From Kibdelosporangium sp040675465 (GTDB lineage: Bacteria; Actinomycetota; Actinomycetes; Mycobacteriales; Pseudonocardiaceae), in contig NZ_JBFAPA010000022.1 of NCBI RefSeq assembly GCF_040675465.1, positions 124,001-188,000 of the forward strand: 64,000 nucleotides of DNA, in the 5' to 3' direction. The notes beneath the pieces are model-generated. The model saw nothing but the letters and a program-made list of their open reading frames with translations. It ran no database searches and was not told the DNA's origin. Positions 43,243-51,127 of the stretch are shown here, piece by piece; the stretch's first letter is position 1; each line of letters starts with the position of its first letter. Made by a program: the position numbers and the translations under genes.

Positions 43243-43785
43243 TCACTCTCCCAGTTGGTCACGAGCGGCCATCAGCGCGAAACCGTGGATGTTCTCGCCG
43301 CGCCACCGCGACGGCACAACAGCGTCCGGTTTCCCCGCGGACAGGCCGATCCCGCCCAGCTTGTCCCGCGCGTTCGCCTCCACCAGCACGCAGCCCATGG
43401 TGGACACCAGGTACTTGCACAGGTAGTTGCGCGAGCCGAACTTGGCCAGGTTTCCGCGCACGGCGGTCTCCGGCAAGTACTCCCTCCAGACCAGCCAGTC
43501 GAACCCCCGGATCTGCCGCTCGAGCTGCTTGATCACCCGCGGCCTGCGCTCGGCCAGGATCCGGCTGCGGGTCGCCCAGTCGCCGAACAGCCGGGCCTTC
43601 TCCGCGGCCACGAACTGAGTCACGTGCCCGTACCGCTCGCCCTCGAACTCGAACGGCGCCAGGAACCGCTGGCTGAACGCCGCCTGGCCCGGTCTGCCCC
43701 AGTGCGGGGTGACCGGGCTCCAGTAGAGCACCAGCCGCGGGTGTTCGCCCTGGTCGAACCGGTCGATCAGGTCCTGCCGGTTCAC
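43243..43785 (-). CDS. NADAR-domain protein, second copy
   Basis: The product has 180 residues from GTG 43785, which overlaps the previous stop (GTGA). It carries the NADAR/YbiA fold: an N-terminal YWSPVTPHWGRPG, the helix VTQFVAAEKARLFGD, and WRGENIHGFALMAARDQL at the C-terminus. Members are N-glycosidases that act on ADP-ribosylated guanine or riboflavin-pathway intermediates. It is about 35-40% similar to the upstream copy by eye, including KxRLFGD and the WRGxN element. The pair arose by tandem duplication. Confidence 0.85.
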   Translation of the reverse strand: MNRQDLIDRFDQGEHPRLVLYWSPVTPHWGRPGQAAFSQRFLAPFEFEGERYGHVTQFVAAEKARLFGDWATRSRILAERRPRVIKQLERQIRGFDWLVWREYLPETAVRGNLAKFGSRNYLCKYLVSTMGCVLVEANARDKLGGIGLSAGKPDAVVPSRWRGENIHGFALMAARDQLGE

Positions 43786-44318
43786 AACGCCGCCCTCGCG
43801 TCCATCAGCGCGAAGCCGAGCAGGTTCCGGCCGCGCCACTGGGCCGGGTCCTGGGCCCGCGGGTTGTCCTGGCCCAGCCCGATGCCCCAGATCACGTCCC
43901 GCGGCGCCGCCTCGACCAGCACCTTGTCGCCGGTGGCCAGCAGGAACTCGCGCAGCCCGGGATGCTGGCCGAACTTCGCGGTGTTGCCCCGCACCACGAT
44001 GTCGTACCGCTCGGCCTCCCACTTGCCCTGGTCGAAGTCGCGCACGGCCCGGCCCAGCCGCTTCGCGTCCATCGGGTCCTCGGCCGCCAGGATCCGCTCC
44101 CGCATCGTGGTGTCGCCGAACATGCGGGCCTTCTCCGCCATCATGTAGCCCTCGGCGTGCCGGTAGCGGTCACCGTCCACAGTGAACTCGACCGGGAACC
44201 ACTGGCTGAGCACCCACTTGCCCACGGCGTGCCCGGGCGCCGGCGTGTGCCCCCAGAAGAACAGGAACTCGGGGGTCGCTCCGGCGGCCATCCGGTCGAT
44301 CAGCTGCTGACGGTCCAT
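43782..44318 (-). CDS. NADAR-domain protein, first copy
   Basis: The product has 178 residues from ATG 44318 (MDRQQLIDRM). It carries the NADAR signature: FFWGHTPAPGHAVGKWVLSQ, AEGYMMAEKARMFGD, VRGNTAKFGQHPGLREFLL, and WRGRNLLGFALMDARAAL. By family it is an N-glycosidase for ADP-ribosyl-guanine or for a riboflavin precursor; no DarT toxin gene adjoins it. It is the first gene of the operon, divergent from an MmyB-like regulator with 50 bases between the two starts. Confidence 0.87.
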   Translation of the reverse strand: MDRQQLIDRMAAGATPEFLFFWGHTPAPGHAVGKWVLSQWFPVEFTVDGDRYRHAEGYMMAEKARMFGDTTMRERILAAEDPMDAKRLGRAVRDFDQGKWEAERYDIVVRGNTAKFGQHPGLREFLLATGDKVLVEAAPRDVIWGIGLGQDNPRAQDPAQWRGRNLLGFALMDARAAL

Positions 44319-44368
44319 GACGTGCAAGGTAATGGTCCCCACCGACAATCCTCGCGTAGTTTTCGATC

Positions 44369-45139
44369 GTGACCACCACCAAGCAACGACCCGTCGGCGA
44401 GATGCTGAGGCAATGGCGGGAGCGGCGCCGGCTCAGCCAGCTCGACCTGGCCATCCAGGCGGACATCTCCACCCGGCACCTGAGCTTCGTGGAGACCGGC
44501 CGGTCGGCCCCGAGCCGCGAAATGGTGCTGCACCTGGCCGATGAGCTGGACGTTCCGCTGCGCGACCGCAACCGGCTGCTGCTCGCGGCCGGGTTCGCGC
44601 CGGTCTACGGCGAGCGTGACCTCCAAGCGCCCGAGATGGCCCCGGTGAAGGCCGCCGTCCGACAGGTTCTCGCAGGTCACGAGCCCTATCCGGCGGGCGT
44701 CGTCGACCGCCGGTGGAACCTCGTCGACGCGAACAAGCCGATGCTGATGTTCACTGAGGGCGTACCCGCGTCGCTGCTGGACCCGCTGAACGTGCTCCGG
44801 GTGAGCCTGCACCCCGACGGGCTGGCGTCGCGGATCGTCAACCTAGGGGAGTGGCGGGCGCACCTGCTCGGCCGGTTGCGCCGGGAGATCGCCGTGACCG
44901 CGGACGCCGACCTGATCTCGTTGAACGATGAGCTTTCCGAGTACCCGTGCCCGGACAGGGCGCCCGATCTCGACAACGAGGTCGCGGTGCCGTTGCGGAT
45001 CCGGCACCGCGACCTCGAGCTGTCATTCATCAGCGCGGTCGCGACCTTCGGCACGCCCGCGGACATCACCGTGGACGAGCTGTCGATCGAGCTGTTCTTC
45101 CCGGCCGACGCCGTGACGGCGGAGTTCCTCAGAAAATGA
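44369..45139 (+). CDS. XRE regulator with MmyB-like ligand domain
   Basis: The product has 256 residues. The helix-turn-helix is at residues about 12-65 (MLRQWRERRRLSQLDLAIQA, then STRHLSFVETGRSAPSRE). The MmyB-type ligand-binding domain follows (PYPAGVVDRRWNLVDANKPM). Members are often found divergent from dehydrogenases and bind fatty acids. It lies between two candidate targets: divergent from the NADAR operon (50 bases) and convergent with mscR (4 bases). GTG 44369 has no ribosome site, so the transcript may be leaderless. Confidence 0.88.
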   Translation: MTTTKQRPVGEMLRQWRERRRLSQLDLAIQADISTRHLSFVETGRSAPSREMVLHLADELDVPLRDRNRLLLAAGFAPVYGERDLQAPEMAPVKAAVRQVLAGHEPYPAGVVDRRWNLVDANKPMLMFTEGVPASLLDPLNVLRVSLHPDGLASRIVNLGEWRAHLLGRLRREIAVTADADLISLNDELSEYPCPDRAPDLDNEVAVPLRIRHRDLELSFISAVATFGTPADITVDELSIELFFPADAVTAEFLRK

Positions 45140-45143
45140 CTGG

Positions 45144-46226
45144 TCAGAAAATGACGACGCTTCGGAGCACGTCGCCCTGGTGCATCTTGTGGAACGCCTC
45201 CTCGACGCCGTCCAGCGGGATCTCCTCGGTGACGAACGCGTCCAGGTCCAGCCGTCCCTGCTGGTAGAGATCGACAAGGAGCGGGAAGTCGCGGGACGGC
45301 AGGCAGTCGCCGTACCAGCTGGACTTCAGCGAACCGCCGCGGCTGAAGAAGTCGATCAGCGGCATCTCCAGCCGCATGTCCGGCGTCGGCACGCCCACCA
45401 GAACGACGGTCCCGGCCAGGTCACGGGCGTAGAACGCCTGCGTCCACGTCTCCGGCCGGCCCACCGCGTCGATCACGACATCCGCGCCGAACCCGTCAGT
45501 AAGGTCCTGGATCGCGGTGACCACGTCGACCTCACGGGCGTTGACCGTGTGCGTGGCCCCGAACCCCTTGGCCCACTCCAGCTTGCGCGGGTCCACGTCC
45601 ACCGCGATGACCTTCGCCGCGTTCGCGATCCTTGCCCCCGCAATGGCCCCGTTGCCCACCCCACCACAGCCGATCACGGCCACCGAGTCGCCCAGCCCCA
45701 CGTTCCCGGTGTTGATCGCGGCCCCGATCCCCGCCATCACGCCACACCCGAGCAGCCCCACCGCCGCGGGCCGGGCCGACGGGTCGACCTTTGTGCACTG
45801 TCCCGAGTGGACCAGCGTCTTCTCCGCGAACGCGCCGATCCCCAGGGCCGGGGACAGCTCGGTGCCGTCGGTGAGCGTCATCTTCTTCGAGGCGTTGTGC
45901 GTGTTGAAGCAGTACCAAGGCTTCCCGCGACGGCACGCCCGGCACGCACCACACACCGCGCGCCAGTTCAGCACCACGAAGTCCCCCGGTTCCAGGTCGG
46001 TCACACCCTCCCCGACCTGTTCCACGATCCCCGCCGCCTCGTGCCCGAGCAGGAACGGGTAGTCGTCGTTGATGCCACCCTCGCGGTAGTGCAGATCCGT
46101 GTGGCACACCCCGCAGGCCAGCACCTTCACCACCGCATCCCCGGGCCCGGGATCCGGCACGACGATCGTCGTCAGCTCGACCGGCTCACCCTTGCTCCGC
46201 GAGATGACACCCCGGACCTCAGCCAC
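45144..46226 (-). CDS. mscR: S-(hydroxymethyl)mycothiol dehydrogenase
   Basis: The product has 360 residues from GTG 46226, preceded by GGAGG with 5-base spacing; the frame extends upstream without homology. It is a zinc, NAD-dependent medium-chain alcohol dehydrogenase that oxidises formaldehyde bound to mycothiol. Motifs: catalytic zinc CGVCHTDLHYREGG and GHEAAGIVE, structural zinc CGACRACRRGKPWYC, and Rossmann VAVIGCGGVGNGAI. The close match to mycothiol-dependent enzymes supports an actinobacterial host and mycothiol biosynthesis. A metallo-beta-lactamase partner, usual next door, is not seen. Confidence 0.92.
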   Translation of the reverse strand: MAEVRGVISRSKGEPVELTTIVVPDPGPGDAVVKVLACGVCHTDLHYREGGINDDYPFLLGHEAAGIVEQVGEGVTDLEPGDFVVLNWRAVCGACRACRRGKPWYCFNTHNASKKMTLTDGTELSPALGIGAFAEKTLVHSGQCTKVDPSARPAAVGLLGCGVMAGIGAAINTGNVGLGDSVAVIGCGGVGNGAIAGARIANAAKVIAVDVDPRKLEWAKGFGATHTVNAREVDVVTAIQDLTDGFGADVVIDAVGRPETWTQAFYARDLAGTVVLVGVPTPDMRLEMPLIDFFSRGGSLKSSWYGDCLPSRDFPLLVDLYQQGRLDLDAFVTEEIPLDGVEEAFHKMHQGDVLRSVVIF

Positions 46227-46774
46227 ATCTGCCTCCACACTCGCCTCGTTGCGTCCGATCACCGAGTAGACATGGTTCCCCGCCCCCTGTCGAGACCAGA
46301 ACGCACCCCAACCGGGCGACGCCGTCAAAACCCGTTGCGCATCAGGGAACCCACCCACCACAGCCTGCCTGGCGGGCCCAACCCAAGCACCCACGCGGCG
46401 CCCCCTCGCACCCACCCGGCGCCTCGCCAGCACGATCGCGGCACTTGGTGACCCCATCGCGCCGCAGGGGTCCTCGCACAAAATCGAACCGCCCCAGCCA
46501 TCAACCAGGCGCCGCCGCAACCCACATCAAGGCGGCCCCCCAACCACAACCTGGCGCAGGGCCAACGTGGAACACGGCCTCCACGAACGTGGGACACGGG
46601 GTCGGCGAACGTGGGACACGGGCGGAGGAAAGGGGGACACGGGGTGGAGGAGAGGGGGACACACCCCGGAGGAGAGGGGGACATGCGGGGGAGGGAGGGG
46701 AGGTGGGGATGGGTTTGGAGATCCCACCATTGACGGGGGTGTGTGAGCGCTCCTACTCTGACGTGGCCGCCGCG
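46227..46774. other. gene-free 548-base stretch
   Basis: No convincing gene is present between mscR and the GH28 start. Overlapping open frames on both strands lack homology and ribosome sites. The right half is the purine-rich 22-base tandem repeat (46564-46695). The left half is C-rich, low-complexity sequence with runs such as CCCAACCCAAGCACCCACG. Confidence 0.7.
46564..46695. repeat. 22-bp tandem repeat, six units
   Basis: Six consecutive 22-base units fill 132 bases exactly (46564, 46586, 46608, 46630, 46652, 46674). The core is AACGTGGGACACGGGG in the second unit, drifting to GAGGGGGACACACCCCGG and GAGGGGGACATGCGGGGG on the right. The period is not a multiple of three, so it is non-coding. 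It lies about 80 bases upstream of the GH28 operator. Confidence 0.88.
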
Positions 46775-46790
46775 ATGTAAACGTTTACAT
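46775..46790. promoter_or_regulatory. perfect LacI-type operator palindrome
   Basis: ATGTAAACGTTTACAT is a perfect 16-base palindrome with the central CG typical of LacI-family operators. It ends one base before the ribosome site of the GH28 gene and contains the first two bases of an upstream in-frame ATG (46789). Repressor bound here would block transcription or early elongation. Confidence 0.75.
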
Positions 46791-46803
46791 GAAGGTGGTC
46801 ACC

Positions 46804-49020
46804 TTGAGACGACTTTCCCTGCTGGTCACGGCGGCTGCCGTTGCTCTCGTCGGCCTGGTGGGCGCTCCGGGCGCGGAGGCGGCCGGCACGTTCAACGTCC
46901 GCGACTACGGCGCCACCGGCAACGGGTCGAGCAACGACACCTCCGCGATCAACAACGCGATCACCGCCGCGAACTCGGCGGGCGGCGGGACCGTGGTGTT
47001 CCCCTCGGGGACGTACAAGTCGAACAACTCGATCCACATGAAGAGCAACGTGACCGTGCAGCTCAACTCGGGCGCCACGATCATGGGCTCCAGTTCGAAC
47101 GACTACGACCCGCCCGAGCCCAACCCGAACGACGACTTCCAGGACTACGGGCACAGCCACTTCCACAACGCGATGATCTGGGGCGACCGGCTGTCCAACA
47201 TCGCGTTCGTCGGTGAGGGCACGATCGACGGCGGCGGGCACCTGATCACCGGCAACCCGGACTCCGGGCAGGCCGACAAGATCATCTCGCTGACCCGGTG
47301 CAGCGGTCTCACCGTCAGCGGCATCACCCTGCGCCGCGGCGGCCACTTCGCGATGCTGATCAACCAGTGCGACAACGTGAAGTCCGACCACCTGACCATC
47401 GACACGGCCAGTGACCGGGACGGCTGGAACGTCATCAGCACCACGAACGCCACCATCACCAACGCCAACATCGCCGCGAACGACGACGCGCTGGTGTTCA
47501 AGAGCGACTACGCGCTGGGCGCCAAGCTGCCCAACGGCCACGTGCGGGTCAGCGACTCCAAGCTGTCGGCCAAGTGCTGCAACGCGTTGATGTTCGGCTC
47601 GGAGACGTGCGGCGACTTCACCGACTACCAGTTCGACCGGATCAGCATCAACGGCTCGAACAAGTCGGGGCTCGGCATGGTGTCGATGGACGGCGCCAAG
47701 ATCTCCGACGTGCACTACCGCGACATCACCGTCACCAACGTGCACTCGCCGATCATGCAGAAGGTCGGCACGCGAAAACGATGTGGCAACAACCCGGGTG
47801 TGGGCAACATCAGCAACATCACCTACGACAACATCACCATCACCGGGAACACCCCGGCGTTCAGCCCCACGCTCTGGGGCGAGTCCTCGGGTCACATCAG
47901 CAACGTCACGTTCAACAACGTCAACATCCGCGTGCCCGGCGGCAACGGCACCATGTCCACCAACCCGCCGAGCAACGATGCCAGTGACTACAACCCGAAG
48001 AGCATCGGCACCCGCCCGGCCTATGGCTGGTACCTGCGGTACGCCAACGACATCAAGTTCATCAACAGCTCGGTCCGGTTCGCGGCCAACGACGGTCGCC
48101 CCGCGGTGATCGCGAACAACAGCGGCCCCTTGTCGTTCCAGGACTTCACCGTCCAGCGCGGCAGCAACAGCCCGTTCGACATCGGGTTCCAGACGACGAC
48201 CGGGGTCTGCGCGACGAATGTCCGTGACACCAACGGCAACGCGGTCCGCTTCAACCCCTCGACGCCGCCTTCCTGCAGCCCGGGCGCGGACTTCTCCCTG
48301 GCGGCAACGCCTTCGTCGCAGTCCGTCGCGGCCGGACAGTCGGCGACGTACACCGTCCGTGCTACGGCGGTGTCGGGATCGCCGGGTGATGTGACGCTGA
48401 GCGCGTCCGGTCAGCCCGCGGGCAGCCAGGTGTCGTTCAGCCCGAACCCCGTTGCCCCAGGCCAGGATTCGACGATGACGGTGACGACGGCGGCGAACAG
48501 TCCAAACGGGACGGCGACCATCACGGTCACCGGCGGCGCCGGGGGAGTGACCCGCACGGCCCCGGTCGGGCTGACCGTCACCGGCGGCAACGACCAGCTC
48601 GCGATCACCGGTCTGCAGGTGGCCGACTCGGCGAACTCGGCGGACTGGTCCGTTCAGTCCGGCCTGAACACCGGGGCGGCCCAGTACGGCGACCGGACCA
48701 TCACGCTGCGGACCGTTCCGGCGGCACTGGCCGGCGCCCAGTGGATCCGGACCGCGAACGACTCCAAGGCCGCGTCGAACAACCCCCTGGTGACGTTCAC
48801 GATCAACCGTGCCGCAACGGTCTCGGTCGCCGTGGACACCCGGGTGGGCAGGCCGTCCTGGATGGGCTCGGACTGGACCGACACCGGGACCTCGCTGGTG
48901 AACAGCGAGGGAACGGCTCGTACCTTCCGGGTCTTCGAGAAGGGCTTCGCGGCAGGTCAGGTGGCTCTCGGTCCGAACGGGGACTCCGGGAGCAGCATGT
49001 ACACCATTGTTGTTCGCTGA
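46804..49020 (+). CDS. secreted GH28-like pectinase with Ig-like and C-terminal modules
   Basis: The product has 738 residues from TTG 46804, which lies 5 bases after AAGGTGG (46792-46798). ATG 46789 adds five residues but has no ribosome site and lies inside the operator. A signal peptide (about 1-24, cleaved after GAEA) precedes a parallel beta-helix beginning NVRDYGATGNGSSNDT, with the GH28/pectate-lyase active-site elements IAANDDALVFKS and NALMFGSETCGDF. A Pro/Ser linker leads to an Ig-like domain (DFSLAATPSSQSVAAGQSAT) and a C-terminal beta domain of about 140 residues. Extracellular homogalacturonan or rhamnogalacturonan cleavage is expected. The operator upstream matches the one in the 5 kb pectinase block. 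Confidence 0.85.
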   Translation: MRRLSLLVTAAAVALVGLVGAPGAEAAGTFNVRDYGATGNGSSNDTSAINNAITAANSAGGGTVVFPSGTYKSNNSIHMKSNVTVQLNSGATIMGSSSNDYDPPEPNPNDDFQDYGHSHFHNAMIWGDRLSNIAFVGEGTIDGGGHLITGNPDSGQADKIISLTRCSGLTVSGITLRRGGHFAMLINQCDNVKSDHLTIDTASDRDGWNVISTTNATITNANIAANDDALVFKSDYALGAKLPNGHVRVSDSKLSAKCCNALMFGSETCGDFTDYQFDRISINGSNKSGLGMVSMDGAKISDVHYRDITVTNVHSPIMQKVGTRKRCGNNPGVGNISNITYDNITITGNTPAFSPTLWGESSGHISNVTFNNVNIRVPGGNGTMSTNPPSNDASDYNPKSIGTRPAYGWYLRYANDIKFINSSVRFAANDGRPAVIANNSGPLSFQDFTVQRGSNSPFDIGFQTTTGVCATNVRDTNGNAVRFNPSTPPSCSPGADFSLAATPSSQSVAAGQSATYTVRATAVSGSPGDVTLSASGQPAGSQVSFSPNPVAPGQDSTMTVTTAANSPNGTATITVTGGAGGVTRTAPVGLTVTGGNDQLAITGLQVADSANSADWSVQSGLNTGAAQYGDRTITLRTVPAALAGAQWIRTANDSKAASNNPLVTFTINRAATVSVAVDTRVGRPSWMGSDWTDTGTSLVNSEGTARTFRVFEKGFAAGQVALGPNGDSGSSMYTIVVR

Positions 49021-49035
49021 CAGTCAAGCGACCCT

Positions 49036-49059
49036 CCGTGAGTCGAAAAACACTCACGG
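49036..49059 (+). terminator. hairpin with CCGTGAGT arms
   Basis: CCGTGAGT (49036-49043) pairs with ACTCACGG (49052-49059) around CGAAAAAC, 15 bases after the GH28 stop. No T-run follows. The arm sequence recurs in the larger hairpin at 60661-60709. Confidence 0.55.
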
Positions 49060-49070
49060 GGGGTTGCCCG

Positions 49071-49538
49071 GTGGTGTTGGATGGCTCGGTGGCCGTACGT
49101 CTTGATGCCGACACCGTTTCCTCGCTGGTCGGACCGGATCTCGCCCGGATCGGGCGGGAGCACCTCGACCAGGGGCGCGTCTTCGAGCTCGCCCGGGAGG
49201 ACGGCGGTGTTGCGGCGGTGGTGCTGGACTCCGCCCGTGAGGAGTTCGATGTCTGGGTCGGCGTGGTCAACGGCGCGCTGACCGGGGAGTGTGACTGCGA
49301 GGACGACGAGACCGCCCCGCTGTGCGGGCACGCGGTCGCGGTGACCCTGGCCGCACTGGAGGACGGCCTGTCGTTCACCTCCGTCCCCGAGAGCGACGAT
49401 GACGACGACGAGGACCGGTTCGCCGAGGTGGCCGCCACACTGAGCTTCGACCAGCTGGTGGACCTGGTGGCCCGGCAGGCCGTCGCCGATCCCGACTTCG
49501 CCGACGAGCTGCTGTCGCTGGCCGACCCGAACGACTGA
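49071..49538 (+). CDS. SWIM zinc-finger protein
   Basis: The product has 155 residues from GTG 49071, with GGGGGG shortly upstream. The SWIM motif is clear: CDCEDDETAPLCGHAVAV fits CxC...CxH and should bind one zinc ion. The remainder is acidic, with an Asp-rich run (ESDDDDDED) between the finger and a C-terminal helix (FDQLVDLVARQAV). SWIM domains bind DNA or protein. It is a short stand-alone gene; its role is unknown. Confidence 0.8.
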   Translation: MVLDGSVAVRLDADTVSSLVGPDLARIGREHLDQGRVFELAREDGGVAAVVLDSAREEFDVWVGVVNGALTGECDCEDDETAPLCGHAVAVTLAALEDGLSFTSVPESDDDDDEDRFAEVAATLSFDQLVDLVARQAVADPDFADELLSLADPND

Positions 49539-49626
49539 ACCCCCGGTCGCTTGATCGGGTGAAACACGCGCGTGTGGCCGCGATTCGGCGGGCGATCATG
49601 AAGGGCGGCCGGTAGGAACTTCGGCC

Positions 49627-50247
49627 ATGTCGAGGTTTCCCCGCCGGTGGTTGTGGGCTGCGCTGACCGTGCCCGCCGTGATCACGGCTGCCGGTCTCGC
49701 GGTGCTGACCGGCGGTATCGAACGGGAGATCGCGGCGAACGTGCACGCCGCCCTGCCCGAGGTCACGGTGGACGTGCACGGCCGGGACGTGGTGATCGGC
49801 GGAATCCAGGCCGAGCGGCTCGGCAAGGCCCGTGAGGTGGCCGCCGGGGTCGAAGGTGTGCGCGAGGCCACCACGAGGGATCCCGAGCTCGGTCCGATGC
49901 GGATGATCTTCGCTGCCGGTCAGGTCACCGTCACCGGCGTGACCGGCCAGGCCGCGTGGCGCGACGGCTTCCTGACCGCGATCGGCGAGCAGTCGCACGG
50001 CCGCAGGATCGTCGACGAGACCAAAACCGTTGCGGGAACGGACTTCCCGATCACCACCGAGGCGGCCAGGGCGGTGGTCTCGGTCATCACCCAGCAGCCC
50101 GAGGACATGACGGTGGCGGTCGAGCCCGGCCGGGTCATGGTCGCCGGGGTCGTGCCGGACAACGCGCGGCGGATGGCGGTGGTGACGGTGCTGCGCCGCC
50201 TGTTCGGCGCGGACACCGTGGTCGACAAGACGAAAACCAAGGAGTAA
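49627..50247 (+). CDS. membrane-anchored BON-domain protein (OmpA-family N-terminus)
   Basis: The product has 206 residues. An N-terminal membrane anchor (RRWLWAALTVPAVITAAGLAV) is followed by two BON-like modules (EVTVDVHGRDVVIGGIQ and DMTVAVEPGRVMVAGVV). Actinobacterial OmpA-like channel proteins (ArfA/OmpATb type) begin in exactly this way but carry a C-terminal peptidoglycan-binding OmpA domain, which is missing here. The next gene, 5 bases away, encodes a small membrane protein, like the ArfB/ArfC accessory proteins. A role in the cell envelope is likely; pore formation is not supported by the shortened protein. Confidence 0.75.
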   Translation: MSRFPRRWLWAALTVPAVITAAGLAVLTGGIEREIAANVHAALPEVTVDVHGRDVVIGGIQAERLGKAREVAAGVEGVREATTRDPELGPMRMIFAAGQVTVTGVTGQAAWRDGFLTAIGEQSHGRRIVDETKTVAGTDFPITTEAARAVVSVITQQPEDMTVAVEPGRVMVAGVVPDNARRMAVVTVLRRLFGADTVVDKTKTKE

Positions 50248-50252
50248 AGCCA

Positions 50253-50567
50253 TTGTTGTGGCTCGCTGCCCAGACCTACCTGCTGTGCCTGGTCTCCTTC
50301 ATCGCCGGTGTGGTGATCACCGCGGTGGTCCTGCGTAAACGGCGCCCGGCGCAGGCCGAGGACACCTCGGTGCTCGACGCGGTCGAGGACGAGGACGAGG
50401 AGGACGAGCCGGAGCCGATGATCATCAAGGGCTCCCGGAAGTCCATGCGCTACCACACCCCGGACTCGCCGTACTACGGCCGGCTCAAGGGCGACGTCAT
50501 CTTCGAGTCGGTGGCAGAGGCCGAGAAGGCGGGCTACAGCGCCTGGAAGACCCCAGCCCGCACCTAA
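50253..50567 (+). CDS. small membrane protein with sunset domain
   Basis: The product has 104 residues from TTG 50253, 8 bases after AAGGAG (50239-50244). One membrane helix (YLLCLVSFIAGVVITAVVLR) is followed by an acidic linker (EDEDEEDEPEP) and a C-terminal sunset domain (YHTPDSPYYGRLKGDVIFES, then AEKAGYSAW). Sunset domains occur in actinobacterial envelope proteins of unknown function. Tight coupling to the BON-domain gene suggests they form one complex. The gene overlaps the convergent dienelactone hydrolase gene by 4 bases. Confidence 0.8.
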   Translation: MLWLAAQTYLLCLVSFIAGVVITAVVLRKRRPAQAEDTSVLDAVEDEDEEDEPEPMIIKGSRKSMRYHTPDSPYYGRLKGDVIFESVAEAEKAGYSAWKTPART

Positions 50568-51127
50568 ACGGCGTCCAGGAACGCCAGAACGCGCTGCTTG
50601 AGCACGTCCGTGGCGGCGCGGTCGTAGTCAGGCAGGCCGCTGTCGCTGAACAAGTGCTTGTCGCCGGGGTAAAGGAAAAGCTCCACCTCCGGGGTGTCGG
50701 CGGCCAGTTCCCGGGCGACGTCGAGGTCGCCGAGTGCGTCGCCGTCCATGGTGTGGATCTGACCCGGCAGGCCGGCAGGCCAGCCCTCGCCGAACTCGGC
50801 GGGCGGGATGGCGCTGTGCATCAGCAAGGCGCCCTTGGCGCCGGGCCGGGTCTGGGCCAGCAGCTGCGCGGGCAGCACGCCGGCCGAGAACCCGGCGTAC
50901 ACGATCCCGACGTCCAGCTCCTCGGCCGCGGCCCGGCCGCGGTCCACAAAGGTCTCCAGCCCGAGCTCCCGCACGTACGCCTTGCCGTCGGCGAGGTCCG
51001 CGAACGTCTTGCCCTCGTACAGATCGGGGGTGTGCACGGTGTGCCCGGCCTTGCGGAGGTCCTCGGCGAACGCCAGGCAGCCGGCCGTCAGGCCATGGAC
51101 GTGGTGGAACAGCAGCACCTCAGCCAT
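50564..51127 (-). CDS. dienelactone hydrolase family protein
   Basis: The product has 187 residues with the alpha/beta-hydrolase DLH fold. The nucleophile elbow is GFSAG (Ser where the classical enzyme has Cys), and the DGDALGD Asp and GDKHLF His complete a plausible triad. N-terminal HHVHGLTAGCLAFAEDLRKA matches the family. It is the last gene of a LacI-enolase-DLH operon and overlaps the enolase-superfamily gene by 8 bases. A ring-lactone hydrolase role would fit a neighbour that makes lactones, but this is inference. Confidence 0.85.
   Translation of the reverse strand: MAEVLLFHHVHGLTAGCLAFAEDLRKAGHTVHTPDLYEGKTFADLADGKAYVRELGLETFVDRGRAAAEELDVGIVYAGFSAGVLPAQLLAQTRPGAKGALLMHSAIPPAEFGEGWPAGLPGQIHTMDGDALGDLDVARELAADTPEVELFLYPGDKHLFSDSGLPDYDRAATDVLKQRVLAFLDAV

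Noticed and set aside
43243..44318. DarT-NADAR toxin-antitoxin pair
   Set aside because: Both genes are NADAR; no DarT ADP-ribosyltransferase-like frame is adjacent.
46564..46695. CRISPR array
   Set aside because: The 22-base units are contiguous with no spacers and drift in sequence; no cas genes are present.
46445..46780. 111-residue + strand open frame
   Set aside because: It is produced by the 22-base repeat, whose period is not a multiple of three; no ribosome site or homology.
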